A stretch of 12,711 nucleotides of DNA. It comes from Rhodobacter sp. (GTDB taxonomy: Bacteria; Pseudomonadota; Alphaproteobacteria; Rhodobacterales; Rhodobacteraceae). The stretch lies in the NCBI GenBank assembly GCA_013824055.1, contig PNNE01000148.1:1-12711 (forward strand), given 5' to 3'. The notes below the pieces were generated by a model, which did no database searches, was not told the origin of the DNA, and saw nothing but the letters and a program-made list of their open reading frames with translations. The translations under genes were made by a program, and so were the position numbers. Positions 1 to 7,630 of this stretch are shown here, in pieces (the first letter of the stretch is position 1; every line of letters begins with the position of its first letter).

Positions 1-72
1 GTCGGGTCAGTCTGGGGAGTCAAAGGCTTGGCCTTTTGCGACAGCGGCCGCCCCGCCCACCGGTCGGGGCAG

Positions 73-102
73 AAAAAAGCCCCTGTGCGGGGGCACAGGG
101 GC
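73..102 (-). terminator. Rho-independent terminator downstream of trpS
   Basis: Read on the minus strand, a perfect 10-bp GC-rich stem (plus-strand arms GCCCCTGTGC at 79-88 and GCACAGGGGC at 93-102) with a 4-nt loop is followed directly by six T residues (plus-strand A tract at 73-78). This is the classical intrinsic terminator layout. It lies about 140 nt past the trpS stop codon, and no other minus-strand gene lies between, so it most likely ends the trpS transcript. The T tract exists on one side only, so it should work for minus-strand transcription. Confidence 0.88.
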
Positions 103-244
103 ATGTCGGGTGGTCCTGCCGTTCAGGGGCAGAGCGGAAAGACCGGGCGATGGGGACAGATCGCATCTCCGAACACCGCCACCCTAGGCAACCGATGAAT
201 CCGCAATGTGACAGGCGCTGTCCGGGATCGAGGAATCCTGTGGA
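103..244. other. Untranslated 3' region between trpS stop and its terminator
   Basis: About 140 nt lie between the trpS stop and the terminator. I see no convincing reading frame with a ribosome binding site here, no tRNA-like fold and no repeat. It most likely forms a 3' untranslated stretch of the trpS mRNA. A small RNA released from this 3' end is possible, but nothing in the sequence supports it specifically. Confidence 0.4.
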
Positions 245-1309
245 TCATTTCCGGCGCGAGCGGATCATTCCGGTGATATCGAACACCTGTTCCAGAATGG
301 GCTGGGCGATGGCATCGGCGCGCTCGGCCCCGTCGCCGAGGATGCGGTCGATCTCGGCCGGGTCGGCCATCAGGCGGTTCATCTCGGTGGTGATCGGCGA
401 AAGCGTCGCAACCGCCAGATCGGCCAGCGCGGGCTTGAAGGTGCCGAACTGCGCGCCGGCGAAGTCGCGGATGACCTGATCGACGCTGTGGCCGGACAGG
501 GCGGCGTAGATGTTGACCAGGTTGCGCGCCTCGGGCCGGTCGCGCAGCGCCTCGACACTGTCCGGCAGCGGCTCGGGGTCGGTCTTGGCCTTGCGGATCT
601 TGGCGGCGATCATGTCGGCACTGTCGGTCAGGTTGATGCGCGACTGGTCCGAGGGGTCGGACTTGGACATCTTCCTGGTGCCGTCGCGCAGCGACATGAC
701 GCGGGTCGCCGCGCCCTCGATCAGGGGGTCGACTACCGGAAAGAAGTCCACCCCGTAGTCGTTGTTGAACTTGATCGCGATGTCGCGGGTCAGTTCCAGA
801 TGCTGCTTCTGGTCCTCGCCCACCGGGACCATCGTGGCATGGTAGGCCAGGATGTCGGCGGCCATCAGCGCAGGATAGGCGAACAGGCCCAGGCTGACGT
901 TCTCGGAGTTCTTGCCGGCCTTGTCCTTGAACTGGGTCATGCGGCTCATCCAGCCCATGCGCGCGACGCAGTTGAAGATCCAGCCGAGTTCCGCGTGGGC
1001 GCTGACCTGGCTCTGGTTGAAGAGGATCGACCGTTTCGGGTCGATGCCCGCCGCGATGAAGGCGGCGGCACCTTCGCGGGTGGCATGGCGCAGCTTGGCC
1101 GGGTCCTGCCAGACCGTGATCGCATGCATGTCGACCAGGCAGTAGATCGTCTCGATCCCCTCGTCCTGCTTTTCGACAAAGCGCTTCAGCGCGCCAAGGT
1201 AGTTGCCAAGCGTCAGCCCGCCCGAAGGCTGGATGCCCGAAAAGATGCGGGGCTTGAAGGATGTCGGCGTCAGGCCACCCTTCTGTTCGGGCGAAACCGG
1301 GGAGGACAT
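245..1309 (-). CDS. trpS: Tryptophanyl-tRNA synthetase
   Basis: Cytoplasmic class I aminoacyl-tRNA synthetase that joins tryptophan to tRNA-Trp using ATP. The 354-aa product has the family landmarks in order: the HIGH-region variant PSGGLTLGNYLGAL (residues 28-41; bacterial TrpS commonly has T-[IL]-G-N here), the substrate-pocket stretch VPVGEDQKQHLELTRDIA (161-178), and the KMSKS loop (213-217). Length is slightly above the E. coli enzyme (334 aa) because of a short N-terminal tail. The frame stays open upstream to 1399, but I chose the ATG at 1309: it has GGAG about 7 nt before it, the extra 30 residues look unlike TrpS, and the longer form would run into the divergent rhomboid gene. It stands alone on its strand, with the rhomboid gene divergent to the right and a strong terminator beyond its stop. 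The glnD-murJ-trpS order is common in alphaproteobacteria. Here a gene on the other strand separates trpS from murJ. Confidence 0.97.
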   Translation of the reverse strand: MSSPVSPEQKGGLTPTSFKPRIFSGIQPSGGLTLGNYLGALKRFVEKQDEGIETIYCLVDMHAITVWQDPAKLRHATREGAAAFIAAGIDPKRSILFNQSQVSAHAELGWIFNCVARMGWMSRMTQFKDKAGKNSENVSLGLFAYPALMAADILAYHATMVPVGEDQKQHLELTRDIAIKFNNDYGVDFFPVVDPLIEGAATRVMSLRDGTRKMSKSDPSDQSRINLTDSADMIAAKIRKAKTDPEPLPDSVEALRDRPEARNLVNIYAALSGHSVDQVIRDFAGAQFGTFKPALADLAVATLSPITTEMNRLMADPAEIDRILGDGAERADAIAQPILEQVFDITGMIRSRRK

Positions 1310-1397
1310 GCGATGGCTCCGTCTGGATAATGCTGCCGAACCCGCGTAATCCAAGGGGCAACAGGCGTCAATCAGGGCGCGCAGCAGGATGGCAGGC
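1310..1397. promoter_or_regulatory. Divergent promoter region trpS / rhomboid
   Basis: This 88-nt gap must carry start signals for both flanking genes unless they are read from further away. On the minus strand (toward trpS) there is a TTGACG box (plus 1366-1371) and, nearer the gene, a CATTAT box (plus 1327-1332). They are too far apart to pair with each other. Each could be half of a sigma-70-like promoter with a weak partner. I see no clear plus-strand promoter and no attenuator or T-box structure before trpS. Confidence 0.3.
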
Positions 1398-2084
1398 ATG
1401 AACCCGGATCACAACGCACCGCCCTTGAACCCGCTGCCGCTGGTCGTGTGGCTGCTGGCCCTGCCGCTGATCGCGATGGAGCTGGTGCTGACCCTGGCCG
1501 AACGTGGCCTCGTCGGCGGTCCGCAGGGCATCAGCTGGCGGTTGCAGGCGGTCGAGCGGTTCGGCCTCTTCCCCGAGCTGCTGAAGTATCAATGGGAGAA
1601 CGGCGGGCAGCCGCTGGTCGAGCTGCACCGGCTGGTCAGCCATGTCGTTGTCCACGGCAGTTTCACCCATGCCCTCTTTGCCCTGGTCATGCTGCTGGCG
1701 CTTGGCAAGATGGTGGGCGAGGTCTTCCGCTGGTGGGGGGTCGCGGTCGTCTTTCTTGGTTCGGCAGCGGTGGGGGCCGCGGCTTACGGGTTGCTTGTGC
1801 CCGATCGAGTTCAGCTGATCGGCAGCTTTCCGGCGGTCTATGGGCTGATCGGGGCCTTCACCTTCCTGATCTGGACCAACCTTGCCAGGGTCGGTGCGAA
1901 CAAGTTCCGGGCGTTCAGCCTGATCGGGGCGCTTCTCTTCGTGCAGCTGGTCTTCGGGCTGCTGTTCGGGGCGGGCTGGGACTGGATCGCCGACATCGCG
2001 GGCTTTGCCGCCGGATTCCTGCTGTCCTTCGTCGTGGCCCCTGGCGGGTTCCGGCGGGTGCTGGACCAGATGCGTCAGCGCTGA
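1398..2084 (+). CDS. Rhomboid-family membrane protein, predicted proteolytically inactive
   Basis: The 228-aa polytopic membrane protein has about six hydrophobic segments and aligns by eye with the rhomboid fold: HGSFTHALF (residues 86-94), AVYGLIGAFTF (146-156) and ADIAGFAAGF (198-207). Against E. coli GlpG, each catalytic position is changed. The GxSG serine is Phe144 (GSFP), the TM6 histidine of AHIAG is Asp199 (ADIAG), and the HxxxN asparagine is Ala95 (HALFA). It should therefore be a rhomboid pseudoprotease, which might bind or steer membrane clients rather than cut them; that role is inference. I preferred the ATG at 1398, with AGGA at 1386-1389 placed 8 nt upstream, over the in-frame ATG at 1389. 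The gene is divergent from trpS and its last 10 bases overlap the end of convergent murJ. Automatic pipelines would probably call it a rhomboid serine protease. Confidence 0.85.
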   Translation: MNPDHNAPPLNPLPLVVWLLALPLIAMELVLTLAERGLVGGPQGISWRLQAVERFGLFPELLKYQWENGGQPLVELHRLVSHVVVHGSFTHALFALVMLLALGKMVGEVFRWWGVAVVFLGSAAVGAAAYGLLVPDRVQLIGSFPAVYGLIGAFTFLIWTNLARVGANKFRAFSLIGALLFVQLVFGLLFGAGWDWIADIAGFAAGFLLSFVVAPGGFRRVLDQMRQR

Positions 2085-2086
2085 CG
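2073..2086. repeat. Perfect 14-bp palindrome holding two opposing stop codons
   Basis: CGTCAGCGCTGACG is a perfect palindrome. It contains the TGA of the rhomboid-like gene on the plus strand and the TGA of murJ on the minus strand. Both proteins therefore end with the same codons, CGT CAG CGC TGA (Arg-Gln-Arg-stop). As RNA it could form a 5-bp stem with a GCGC loop in either direction. No T tract follows, so it is at best a weak terminator. Confidence 0.7.
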
Positions 2087-3616
2087 GCGAAGCGCCTTCA
2101 GGTCCGACAGGCGGACGGCCTTCAACCCGAACGCGGCCAGGGCATAGGTCGCCATGCCAAGCGCGATCAGCAGGGCCAGGGCCAGCACTCGGTAGGCGCG
2201 GGCTTCCAGCATCGGCTGCAGCAGGCTCCACCCGCCCCAGAGCGCCGCCCCCATCAGCGCCGATGCCAGGGCGATCCGCCAGAACCGCGACCGGAACCGG
2301 GCGTCGAAGCGGGTTTCCTCGCCCAGCCGCCGCGCGCCCCACCAAAGCTGGGCGACCATGACCCAGGCCGACAGCGTGGTGGCCCAGGCGGCGGCGGAAA
2401 AGCCGATCCAGGGCATCAGGCCGAAGGCCAGGGCCGCGTTCAGCACCATCGACCAGACGGCATAGCGGAACGGGCTTCGGGTGTCCTCGCGCGCGTAGTA
2501 AAGCGGTTGCAGGGCCTTTTGCAGGACGAAGGCGGGCAGGCCCAGCCCGTAGATCGCCAGCGCCAGCGCGGTGGCGGCGGTGTCCTCGGGTCCGAAGGCG
2601 CCGCGCTGGTACAGGACCTCGGTGATCGGCAGCGCGATGACGACCAGCGCCACGGCGGCGGGAAGGGTCAGCAGAAGCGCGAACTCGGTGCCCCGGTTGA
2701 ACGCCTCACGCCCGCCTGCGCTGTCTCCGGCCTGCAGACGGCGGGAAAGCTCCGGCAGAAGGACGGTGCCGACGGCAATGGCGACGACGCCCAGGGGCAG
2801 CTGGTACAGCCGGTCGGCATAGACCAGCCACGAGATCGCGCCCTCGGTGCCGCTCGCGACCTGGCGCGAGACGAGGAGGTTGATCTGCACGACCCCCCCG
2901 ACCAGCAGCGCGGGGCCCATCGTCACCATCAGGCGCTTGAAGTCCGGCGTCAGACGCGGCAGCCGCAAGCGCGGGATGAACCCGATGCGGCGGGCGGCGT
3001 ACAGCGTCCAGGCCAGTTGCGCGATCCCGGTGAGCGGTGTGGTCCAGGCCAGCGTCAGGCCCATGTCCCAGCCGAAGTGATGCGCCAGCATCATCGCGAT
3101 GATGAAGACCACGTTCATCAGGACCGGCACCGCCCCGGCCTCGGCGAAATGTCCGTGGGCGTTCAGGATGCCGGAGAGAAGCGCAAACAGCGAGATGAAG
3201 CCGATGTAGACAAAGGTGATGCGGCCGAAATCGACCGCCATGTCGAAGCGCCCGTCACCCACGAAACCGGAAGCCATCGCCCAGACCAGAAGCGGCATGG
3301 CAAGCGTGCCCAGAAGCGTGAAGATCAGCAGGAACGCCGTCAGCCCGGAAAAGGCGTTCTGGGCGAAATCCTCGGCATCCTCACCGGCCTCCAGCTTCTT
3401 GGAATACAGCGGCACAAAGGCCTGGTTGAACGCGCCTTCCGCGAAGAAGCGGCGAAACATGTTTGGCAGCGCGAAGGCGACGTTGAACGCATCCGCCACC
3501 GGCCCCGCGCCCAGGTAGGCCGCCATCATCAGCTCGCGCACCAGGCCCGCGCCGCGCGACACCAGCGTCCACCCACCCAGCGTCACGATGTTGCGGATCA
3601 TGCCGCGAGGTCTCAT
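2075..3616 (-). CDS. murJ: Lipid II flippase MurJ (MviN family)
   Basis: Inner-membrane protein of the MOP superfamily that moves lipid-linked peptidoglycan precursor (lipid II) to the periplasmic face. The 513-aa product is hydrophobic throughout, in line with the usual 14 transmembrane helices, and has the normal family length. The N-terminal signature is clear: SRGAGLVREL (20-29), GPVADAFNVAFALPN (38-52) and RRFFAEGAFNQAFVP (55-69). Arg21, Arg27, Asp42 and Arg55 match the central-cavity residues known to be essential in E. coli MurJ (R18, R24, D39, R52). The ATG at 3616 overlaps the glnD stop in an ATGA arrangement, which implies translational coupling. An internal ATG at 3601 (protein beginning MIRNIVTLGG) is a credible alternative because many homologues start near there. 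The 3' end overlaps the convergent rhomboid-like gene by 10 bases. It is the last gene of the lpoA-glnD-murJ operon. Confidence 0.96.
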   Translation of the reverse strand: MRPRGMIRNIVTLGGWTLVSRGAGLVRELMMAAYLGAGPVADAFNVAFALPNMFRRFFAEGAFNQAFVPLYSKKLEAGEDAEDFAQNAFSGLTAFLLIFTLLGTLAMPLLVWAMASGFVGDGRFDMAVDFGRITFVYIGFISLFALLSGILNAHGHFAEAGAVPVLMNVVFIIAMMLAHHFGWDMGLTLAWTTPLTGIAQLAWTLYAARRIGFIPRLRLPRLTPDFKRLMVTMGPALLVGGVVQINLLVSRQVASGTEGAISWLVYADRLYQLPLGVVAIAVGTVLLPELSRRLQAGDSAGGREAFNRGTEFALLLTLPAAVALVVIALPITEVLYQRGAFGPEDTAATALALAIYGLGLPAFVLQKALQPLYYAREDTRSPFRYAVWSMVLNAALAFGLMPWIGFSAAAWATTLSAWVMVAQLWWGARRLGEETRFDARFRSRFWRIALASALMGAALWGGWSLLQPMLEARAYRVLALALLIALGMATYALAAFGLKAVRLSDLKALRRQR

Positions 3617-6423
3617 GCGATGGCCCGTTCCGCGCCTTCGACGATGGCCTGGCGCAGCTTCTTCTCCAGGGCTTCCTGGCGGTGTCTCTGGTGCAGTTTC
3701 AGGCCGAACATGTCCTTGACGTAGAAAGTGTCGACCACCTGCGCGCCATAGGTCGCGATCACCGCAGAGGCGATATAGATGTTGTTCACGGCCAGCGTGC
3801 GGGTCAGGTCGAACAGCAGGCCGGGACGGTCGCGGGTATCGACCTCGATGATCGTGTAGATGTCCGAGCCTTCGTTGTCGAACATGATGTGGGTCGGGAA
3901 ACGGAACTCGCGCTCGCGCTTCTTGATCTTGTCGCGGTCCTTCAGGGCCTCGCGCGCCACGACCTCGCCCTTCAGGGTCTTGTCGATCATCTGGCGCAGG
4001 CGCGGCAGACGGGAAGCTTCGTAGGGATGACCCTCGATGTCCTGCACCCAGAAGACGGCGGTGGCGTAGCCGTCCTTCGAGGTGTAGGTCCGCGCGTCCA
4101 CCACGTTGGCGCCGACCAGCGCCAAGGCTCCGGCCAGACGGCTGAAGATGCCGGGATGGTCGGCCAGCGCAAAGCAGGCGCGGGTCGCGTCGCGGTCGGG
4201 GTCGGGGTGCAGGTCGATGCGGATTTCGTCGTCGCCAAGCCCCTGCAACAGCCGGGCAAAGACCTCGTGGGTGTCGGTGGAGAGGCCCTGCCAGTAGGGC
4301 GCGTAGTGGCGCGTCGTCTCATGCTCCAGCGCGGCGGCGTCCCAGCCTGACAGGCGCTCGCGCAGGGCAAGCGTGGCGTCGGCCTGCCGGTTCTCGCGGT
4401 TCAGGGTTTCCAGCCCGCCTTCCAGTGCGTCGGCGGTCTGCTTGTAAAGCTGCCGCAGCAGCATCGCCTTCCAGTTGTTCCAGGTGCCCGGCCCCACGCC
4501 CCGGATGTCGCAGACGGTCAGCACGGTCAGCAGGTCCAGCCGCTTGCGCGTCCTGACCGCCTTGGCGAAGTCGCGCACCGTGCGCGGGTCGCCGATGTCG
4601 CGCTTCTGCGCCATGTCGGACATCAGAAGGTGGTAGCGCACCAGCCATTCCACCGTCTCGCATTCCTCGGGGTCCAGACCCAGCCGTGGCGCCACCCGCC
4701 GCGCGATCTGCGCGCCAAGGATCGAATGATCCTCGGGCCGCCCCTTGCCGATGTCGTGCAGCAGCAGCGCCACATACAGCACCCGACGGTTCACGCCCTC
4801 TTTCAGGATCGAGGACGAGAGCGGCAGGTCCTCGACCAGCTCGCCCCGTTCGATCTGGGCCAGGCAACTGATCGTCTGGATGATGTGCTCGTCCACCGTG
4901 TAGTGGTGGTAGAGGTTGAACTGCATCATCGCGACGATGGGTTCGAATTCGGGGATGAAGGCGGCCAGCACCCCCAGTTCGTTCATCCGGCGCAAGCTGC
5001 GTTCGGGGTTCCCGTGCTTGAGCAGCAGGTCCAGGAAGATGCGCTGCGCCTCGGGGTCCTCGCGCATGTCGTCGTCGATCAGGTGCAGGTTCGCCGCGAC
5101 GATCCGCATGACGTTGGGGTGCAGAAGATACTTGGTGCGCAGCGCCTCTTCGAAGACGCGCAGCAGGTTCAGCTTGTCCTTCAGAAAGGCCGCGGCATCT
5201 TCCACGTCGATCCGGCCCTGCACCAGCTTGTAGCCGGACTTGACCCGCTTGGTCAGCTTGAAGATGCCGAAAAGGCTGGCCTCGCGCTTGGCATGGCGGG
5301 CTTCCAGCTCGGTCAGGAAGACCCGCGTCAGCTCGCCCACGCGGGTGGCCAGGCGGAAGTAGTCCTGCATGAAATGCTCGACCGCGCGGCGACCGGCAGT
5401 GTCGCGAAAGCCCATCCGGGCCGCCACCTCGACCTGAAGGTCGAAGGTCAGGGTGTCGGTCGGGCGGCCGGTGATGAAGTGCAGGTGGCAGCGCACGGCC
5501 CAGAGGAAATCCTCGGCCTGGGCGAAGCTGTCGAACTCCTCGCGGCTGAGAAGCCCCGCGCCGACCAGCCCTTCCGCCGAGGGCACCCGGTGCAGGTACT
5601 TGCCGATCCAGTACAGCGTCTGAAGGTCCCGCAGGCCCCCCTTGCCTTCCTTGACGTTCGGCTCCAGCACGTAGCGCTGACCGCCCTGCCGCTTGTGCCG
5701 CTCGGCCCGCTCGGCCAGCTTGGCCTCGATGAATTCCGGGCCGGAGTTCTTGAAGAGCTCTCCCCACAGCCTGGCATCCAGTTCCTCGGCCAAGGGGCGA
5801 TGGCCGCAGATGAAGCGATGCTCCAGAAGCGCGGTGCGGATGGTGATGTCCTCGCGCCCCAGACGGAGGCAGTCCCGCACGGTGCGGCTGGAATGGCCGA
5901 CCTTCAGCTTCAGGTCCCACAGCATGTAAAGCATCGTCTCGATGACGCTTTCCGCCCAGGGAGTGATCTTCCACGGCGTCAGGAACAACAGGTCCACGTC
6001 CGATTGCGGCGCCATCTCGGCCCGGCCATAGCCGCCGACACCCAGGACGGCGATGCGCTCGGCCTCGGTCGGGTTGGCCAGAGGATGCAGGCGCATGGCG
6101 GCAGCCAGCGTCACCTGAACCAGCACGTCGGTCAGCGCGGCCTGGGCCGAGATCAGCGCCCTCGCCTCACGCGGGGCGACGCGGAAACTGGCTTCGAACC
6201 CGGCGATGGCCTCTGCCTTTGCGGATTGCAAGGCACCCACCACAACCGCACGGGCCGCCTTGGGGTCGGCAGCACCGGGCAAGGCGTCCAGCACGCGGGC
6301 GGTCAGCGCCTGGGCATCCGGCACCGGATAAGAGGTCCCGGCCGCAAAAGGCGCAACCGGGGCCTCGGCGGCAGAGTCCACGATCTCAGAACCCGGCGCC
6401 GCCGAAGCTGCGCGGAGCAGCAT
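3613..6423 (-). CDS. glnD: Bifunctional PII uridylyltransferase / uridylyl-removing enzyme
   Basis: Cytoplasmic glutamine sensor that adds UMP to PII proteins (GlnB/GlnK) when nitrogen is short and removes it when glutamine is plentiful, so controlling glutamine synthetase and the Ntr response. The 936-aa product has the full set of domains. These are the nucleotidyltransferase motif GGYGRAEMAPQSDVD (130-144, metal ligands Asp142 and Asp144), an HD hydrolase domain with HD at 556-557 in LLHDIGKGRPEDHS and an upstream His near 513, and two C-terminal ACT domains (about 748-815 and 857-930) that bind glutamine. The ATG at 6423 lies inside the end of the lipoprotein gene (38-nt overlap) with a weak GGTG-type ribosome site. 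A GTG at 6381, 4 nt after the lipoprotein stop, would give a protein 14 residues shorter and is possible. Its stop overlaps the murJ start. No PII or glutamine synthetase gene is in view. Confidence 0.96.
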   Translation of the reverse strand: MLLRAASAAPGSEIVDSAAEAPVAPFAAGTSYPVPDAQALTARVLDALPGAADPKAARAVVVGALQSAKAEAIAGFEASFRVAPREARALISAQAALTDVLVQVTLAAAMRLHPLANPTEAERIAVLGVGGYGRAEMAPQSDVDLLFLTPWKITPWAESVIETMLYMLWDLKLKVGHSSRTVRDCLRLGREDITIRTALLEHRFICGHRPLAEELDARLWGELFKNSGPEFIEAKLAERAERHKRQGGQRYVLEPNVKEGKGGLRDLQTLYWIGKYLHRVPSAEGLVGAGLLSREEFDSFAQAEDFLWAVRCHLHFITGRPTDTLTFDLQVEVAARMGFRDTAGRRAVEHFMQDYFRLATRVGELTRVFLTELEARHAKREASLFGIFKLTKRVKSGYKLVQGRIDVEDAAAFLKDKLNLLRVFEEALRTKYLLHPNVMRIVAANLHLIDDDMREDPEAQRIFLDLLLKHGNPERSLRRMNELGVLAAFIPEFEPIVAMMQFNLYHHYTVDEHIIQTISCLAQIERGELVEDLPLSSSILKEGVNRRVLYVALLLHDIGKGRPEDHSILGAQIARRVAPRLGLDPEECETVEWLVRYHLLMSDMAQKRDIGDPRTVRDFAKAVRTRKRLDLLTVLTVCDIRGVGPGTWNNWKAMLLRQLYKQTADALEGGLETLNRENRQADATLALRERLSGWDAAALEHETTRHYAPYWQGLSTDTHEVFARLLQGLGDDEIRIDLHPDPDRDATRACFALADHPGIFSRLAGALALVGANVVDARTYTSKDGYATAVFWVQDIEGHPYEASRLPRLRQMIDKTLKGEVVAREALKDRDKIKKREREFRFPTHIMFDNEGSDIYTIIEVDTRDRPGLLFDLTRTLAVNNIYIASAVIATYGAQVVDTFYVKDMFGLKLHQRHRQEALEKKLRQAIVEGAERAIA

Positions 6424-7558
6424 CGATCACCACGACCTGGTTCGTCCGGATCGTCGCCACGGCAAGACCCCGTTCGTTGGTGCCGTTCGGCAGCAGCCGG
6501 AAGATGCCCGAAACCCCGGCAAAGCCCGCCGACTGGGTCAGGTCGCCTTTTGACAGCGGCGCGCCGTCTCTGGCGCGGCTCGCAAGGGCTCCGATGGCCG
6601 CGATCCCGTCATAGGCCAGCGCGGCGACGGGGACGGGCTGGCTGCCATAGGCGGCCTCGTAGCGCGCGCGGAACTGCGCCTGCAGGCCAGGGTCCGGCAT
6701 GGCGAACCAGCCGCCCTGCACGCCCGGCAGGGCCAGGGTGGCCGGCGGAATGTCCCAGCGGGTCAGGCCGATGAACTGGGTGGTGGCCTTGTCGATCCCG
6801 TTGTCGACCAGAAGCTGGCTCAGCAGCGGCAGCGCCCCGGCCGTGTCGGCGGTCAGAAACAGCGCCGTGGCCCCCGAGGACCGCGCCGTGCCGACGATGC
6901 CCGAGGCCGCCTGCACGATGCCGTTCTGCGAGAATTCGTAAGAGGTGACGCCCACGACCGACCCGCCCGCCGCCGAGACCCCGCGCTCGATCGCGGCCTT
7001 GCCGACCTCGCCCGCGACGTTGCGGTCATGCACGATCAGGACCTTGGACTTGCCGTTCTGGACCGCGAACCGCGCCAGACGCCGGGCGGTGTTGTCGAAG
7101 GTCTGGCCCAGCACGAAGACGTTGCCGCCCGCGATGGCCGCATTGTTCGAGAAGGCAAGGACGTTGACGCCCGAATTCGCCACCGCGACGCCGGCGGCAT
7201 TGGCCTCTTCCGAATAGAACGGCCCGAGGATCACCTGGGCGCCTTCCTCCACCGCCTGCCGGGCCAAAGCCGTGGCTTGCGCGGGGCTGCCCCCGGTCCG
7301 GTAGACACGCAGGTCGATGTTCACGCCCGACAGATCCGCCATCGCAAGCCGCGCCGCGTTCTCCAGGTTCCGGCCGAAAAGCTCGTCCTGCGACTGGCCC
7401 GAGCCGGATGGGACCAGCAAGGCGACCTGGACCGAGCCGCCACGGGAGGGCTGTGTCGTGCCGGGACCTGGCGCCGCACAGCCGGTCAGGGCCACGGCCG
7501 CAAGGCCAACAAGCATCTGACCCAGCGTCTTGCGGGCCCGGCGAAATACGGACAACAT
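6386..7558 (-). CDS. LpoA-like lipoprotein (penicillin-binding protein activator), periplasmic-binding fold
   Basis: Predicted lipoprotein of 390 aa. It has a basic N-terminus (FRRARK), a hydrophobic segment and a lipobox LTGC with the modified cysteine at residue 27. The mature part has the periplasmic-binding-protein type I fold seen in the LpoA C-terminal domain and in amino-acid ABC binding proteins: VQVALLVPSGSG (43-54), VILGPFYSEEANAAGVAVA (109-127) and AYDGIAAIGAL. I favour the LpoA family because the gene is divergent from rsmI-yraN, as lpoA (yraM) is in E. coli. It lacks the long N-terminal helical repeat domain of E. coli LpoA (about 680 aa), so activation of PBP1A here is inferred. 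The ATG at 7558 has GAGGA 7 nt upstream. It leads an operon with glnD and murJ. The alternative is an orphan ABC-transporter binding lipoprotein, but no transporter genes are nearby. Confidence 0.85.
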   Translation of the reverse strand: MLSVFRRARKTLGQMLVGLAAVALTGCAAPGPGTTQPSRGGSVQVALLVPSGSGQSQDELFGRNLENAARLAMADLSGVNIDLRVYRTGGSPAQATALARQAVEEGAQVILGPFYSEEANAAGVAVANSGVNVLAFSNNAAIAGGNVFVLGQTFDNTARRLARFAVQNGKSKVLIVHDRNVAGEVGKAAIERGVSAAGGSVVGVTSYEFSQNGIVQAASGIVGTARSSGATALFLTADTAGALPLLSQLLVDNGIDKATTQFIGLTRWDIPPATLALPGVQGGWFAMPDPGLQAQFRARYEAAYGSQPVPVAALAYDGIAAIGALASRARDGAPLSKGDLTQSAGFAGVSGIFRLLPNGTNERGLAVATIRTNQVVVIDAAPRSFGGAGF

Positions 7559-7630
7559 GGTGGTTCCTCACTGTTGCAGCGCGCTGCGTTTGTCGGTCAG
7601 GCTAATGGGTTCGACTGGGGAAGTAAACTT
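7559..7630. promoter_or_regulatory. Divergent promoter region lpoA-like / rsmI
   Basis: The 72-nt gap separates two divergent operons and should contain both promoters. It holds the GAGGA ribosome site of the lipoprotein gene on one side and GGGGAAG (7617-7623), the ribosome site of rsmI, on the other. I could not find a well-spaced -35/-10 pair on either strand, and there is no obvious operator dyad. Confidence 0.35.

Noticed and set aside
22..37. AAAGGC-TTG-GCCTTT hairpin with a short T run at the left edge
   Set aside because: The stem is only 6 bp, most of the Ts are part of the stem, and the gene it would terminate lies outside the window. It could be a weak terminator for a plus-strand gene to the left, but this cannot be supported.
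1310..1399. Thirty-residue N-terminal extension of TrpS
   Set aside because: It would overlap the divergent rhomboid start, has no TrpS similarity, and the ATG at 1309 has its own ribosome site.
1448..3724. Long open plus-strand frame of 758 codons across the rhomboid gene and antisense to murJ
   Set aside because: The translation is low-complexity (Arg, Gln, Gly, Asp rich) with no recognisable domain. It is the mirror of G/C third-position bias in the real genes, and both overlapping genes have strong family motifs.
4630..6774. Long open plus-strand frame antisense to glnD and the lipoprotein gene
   Set aside because: Same codon-bias shadow effect; repetitive His/Gln/Val/Leu composition, no ribosome site or motif, while glnD is certain on the other strand.
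7028..7630. Upstream part of the open frame leading into rsmI
   Set aside because: It is antisense to the well-supported lipoprotein gene and unlike RsmI. The GTG at 7631 has a good ribosome site and gives the normal RsmI length.
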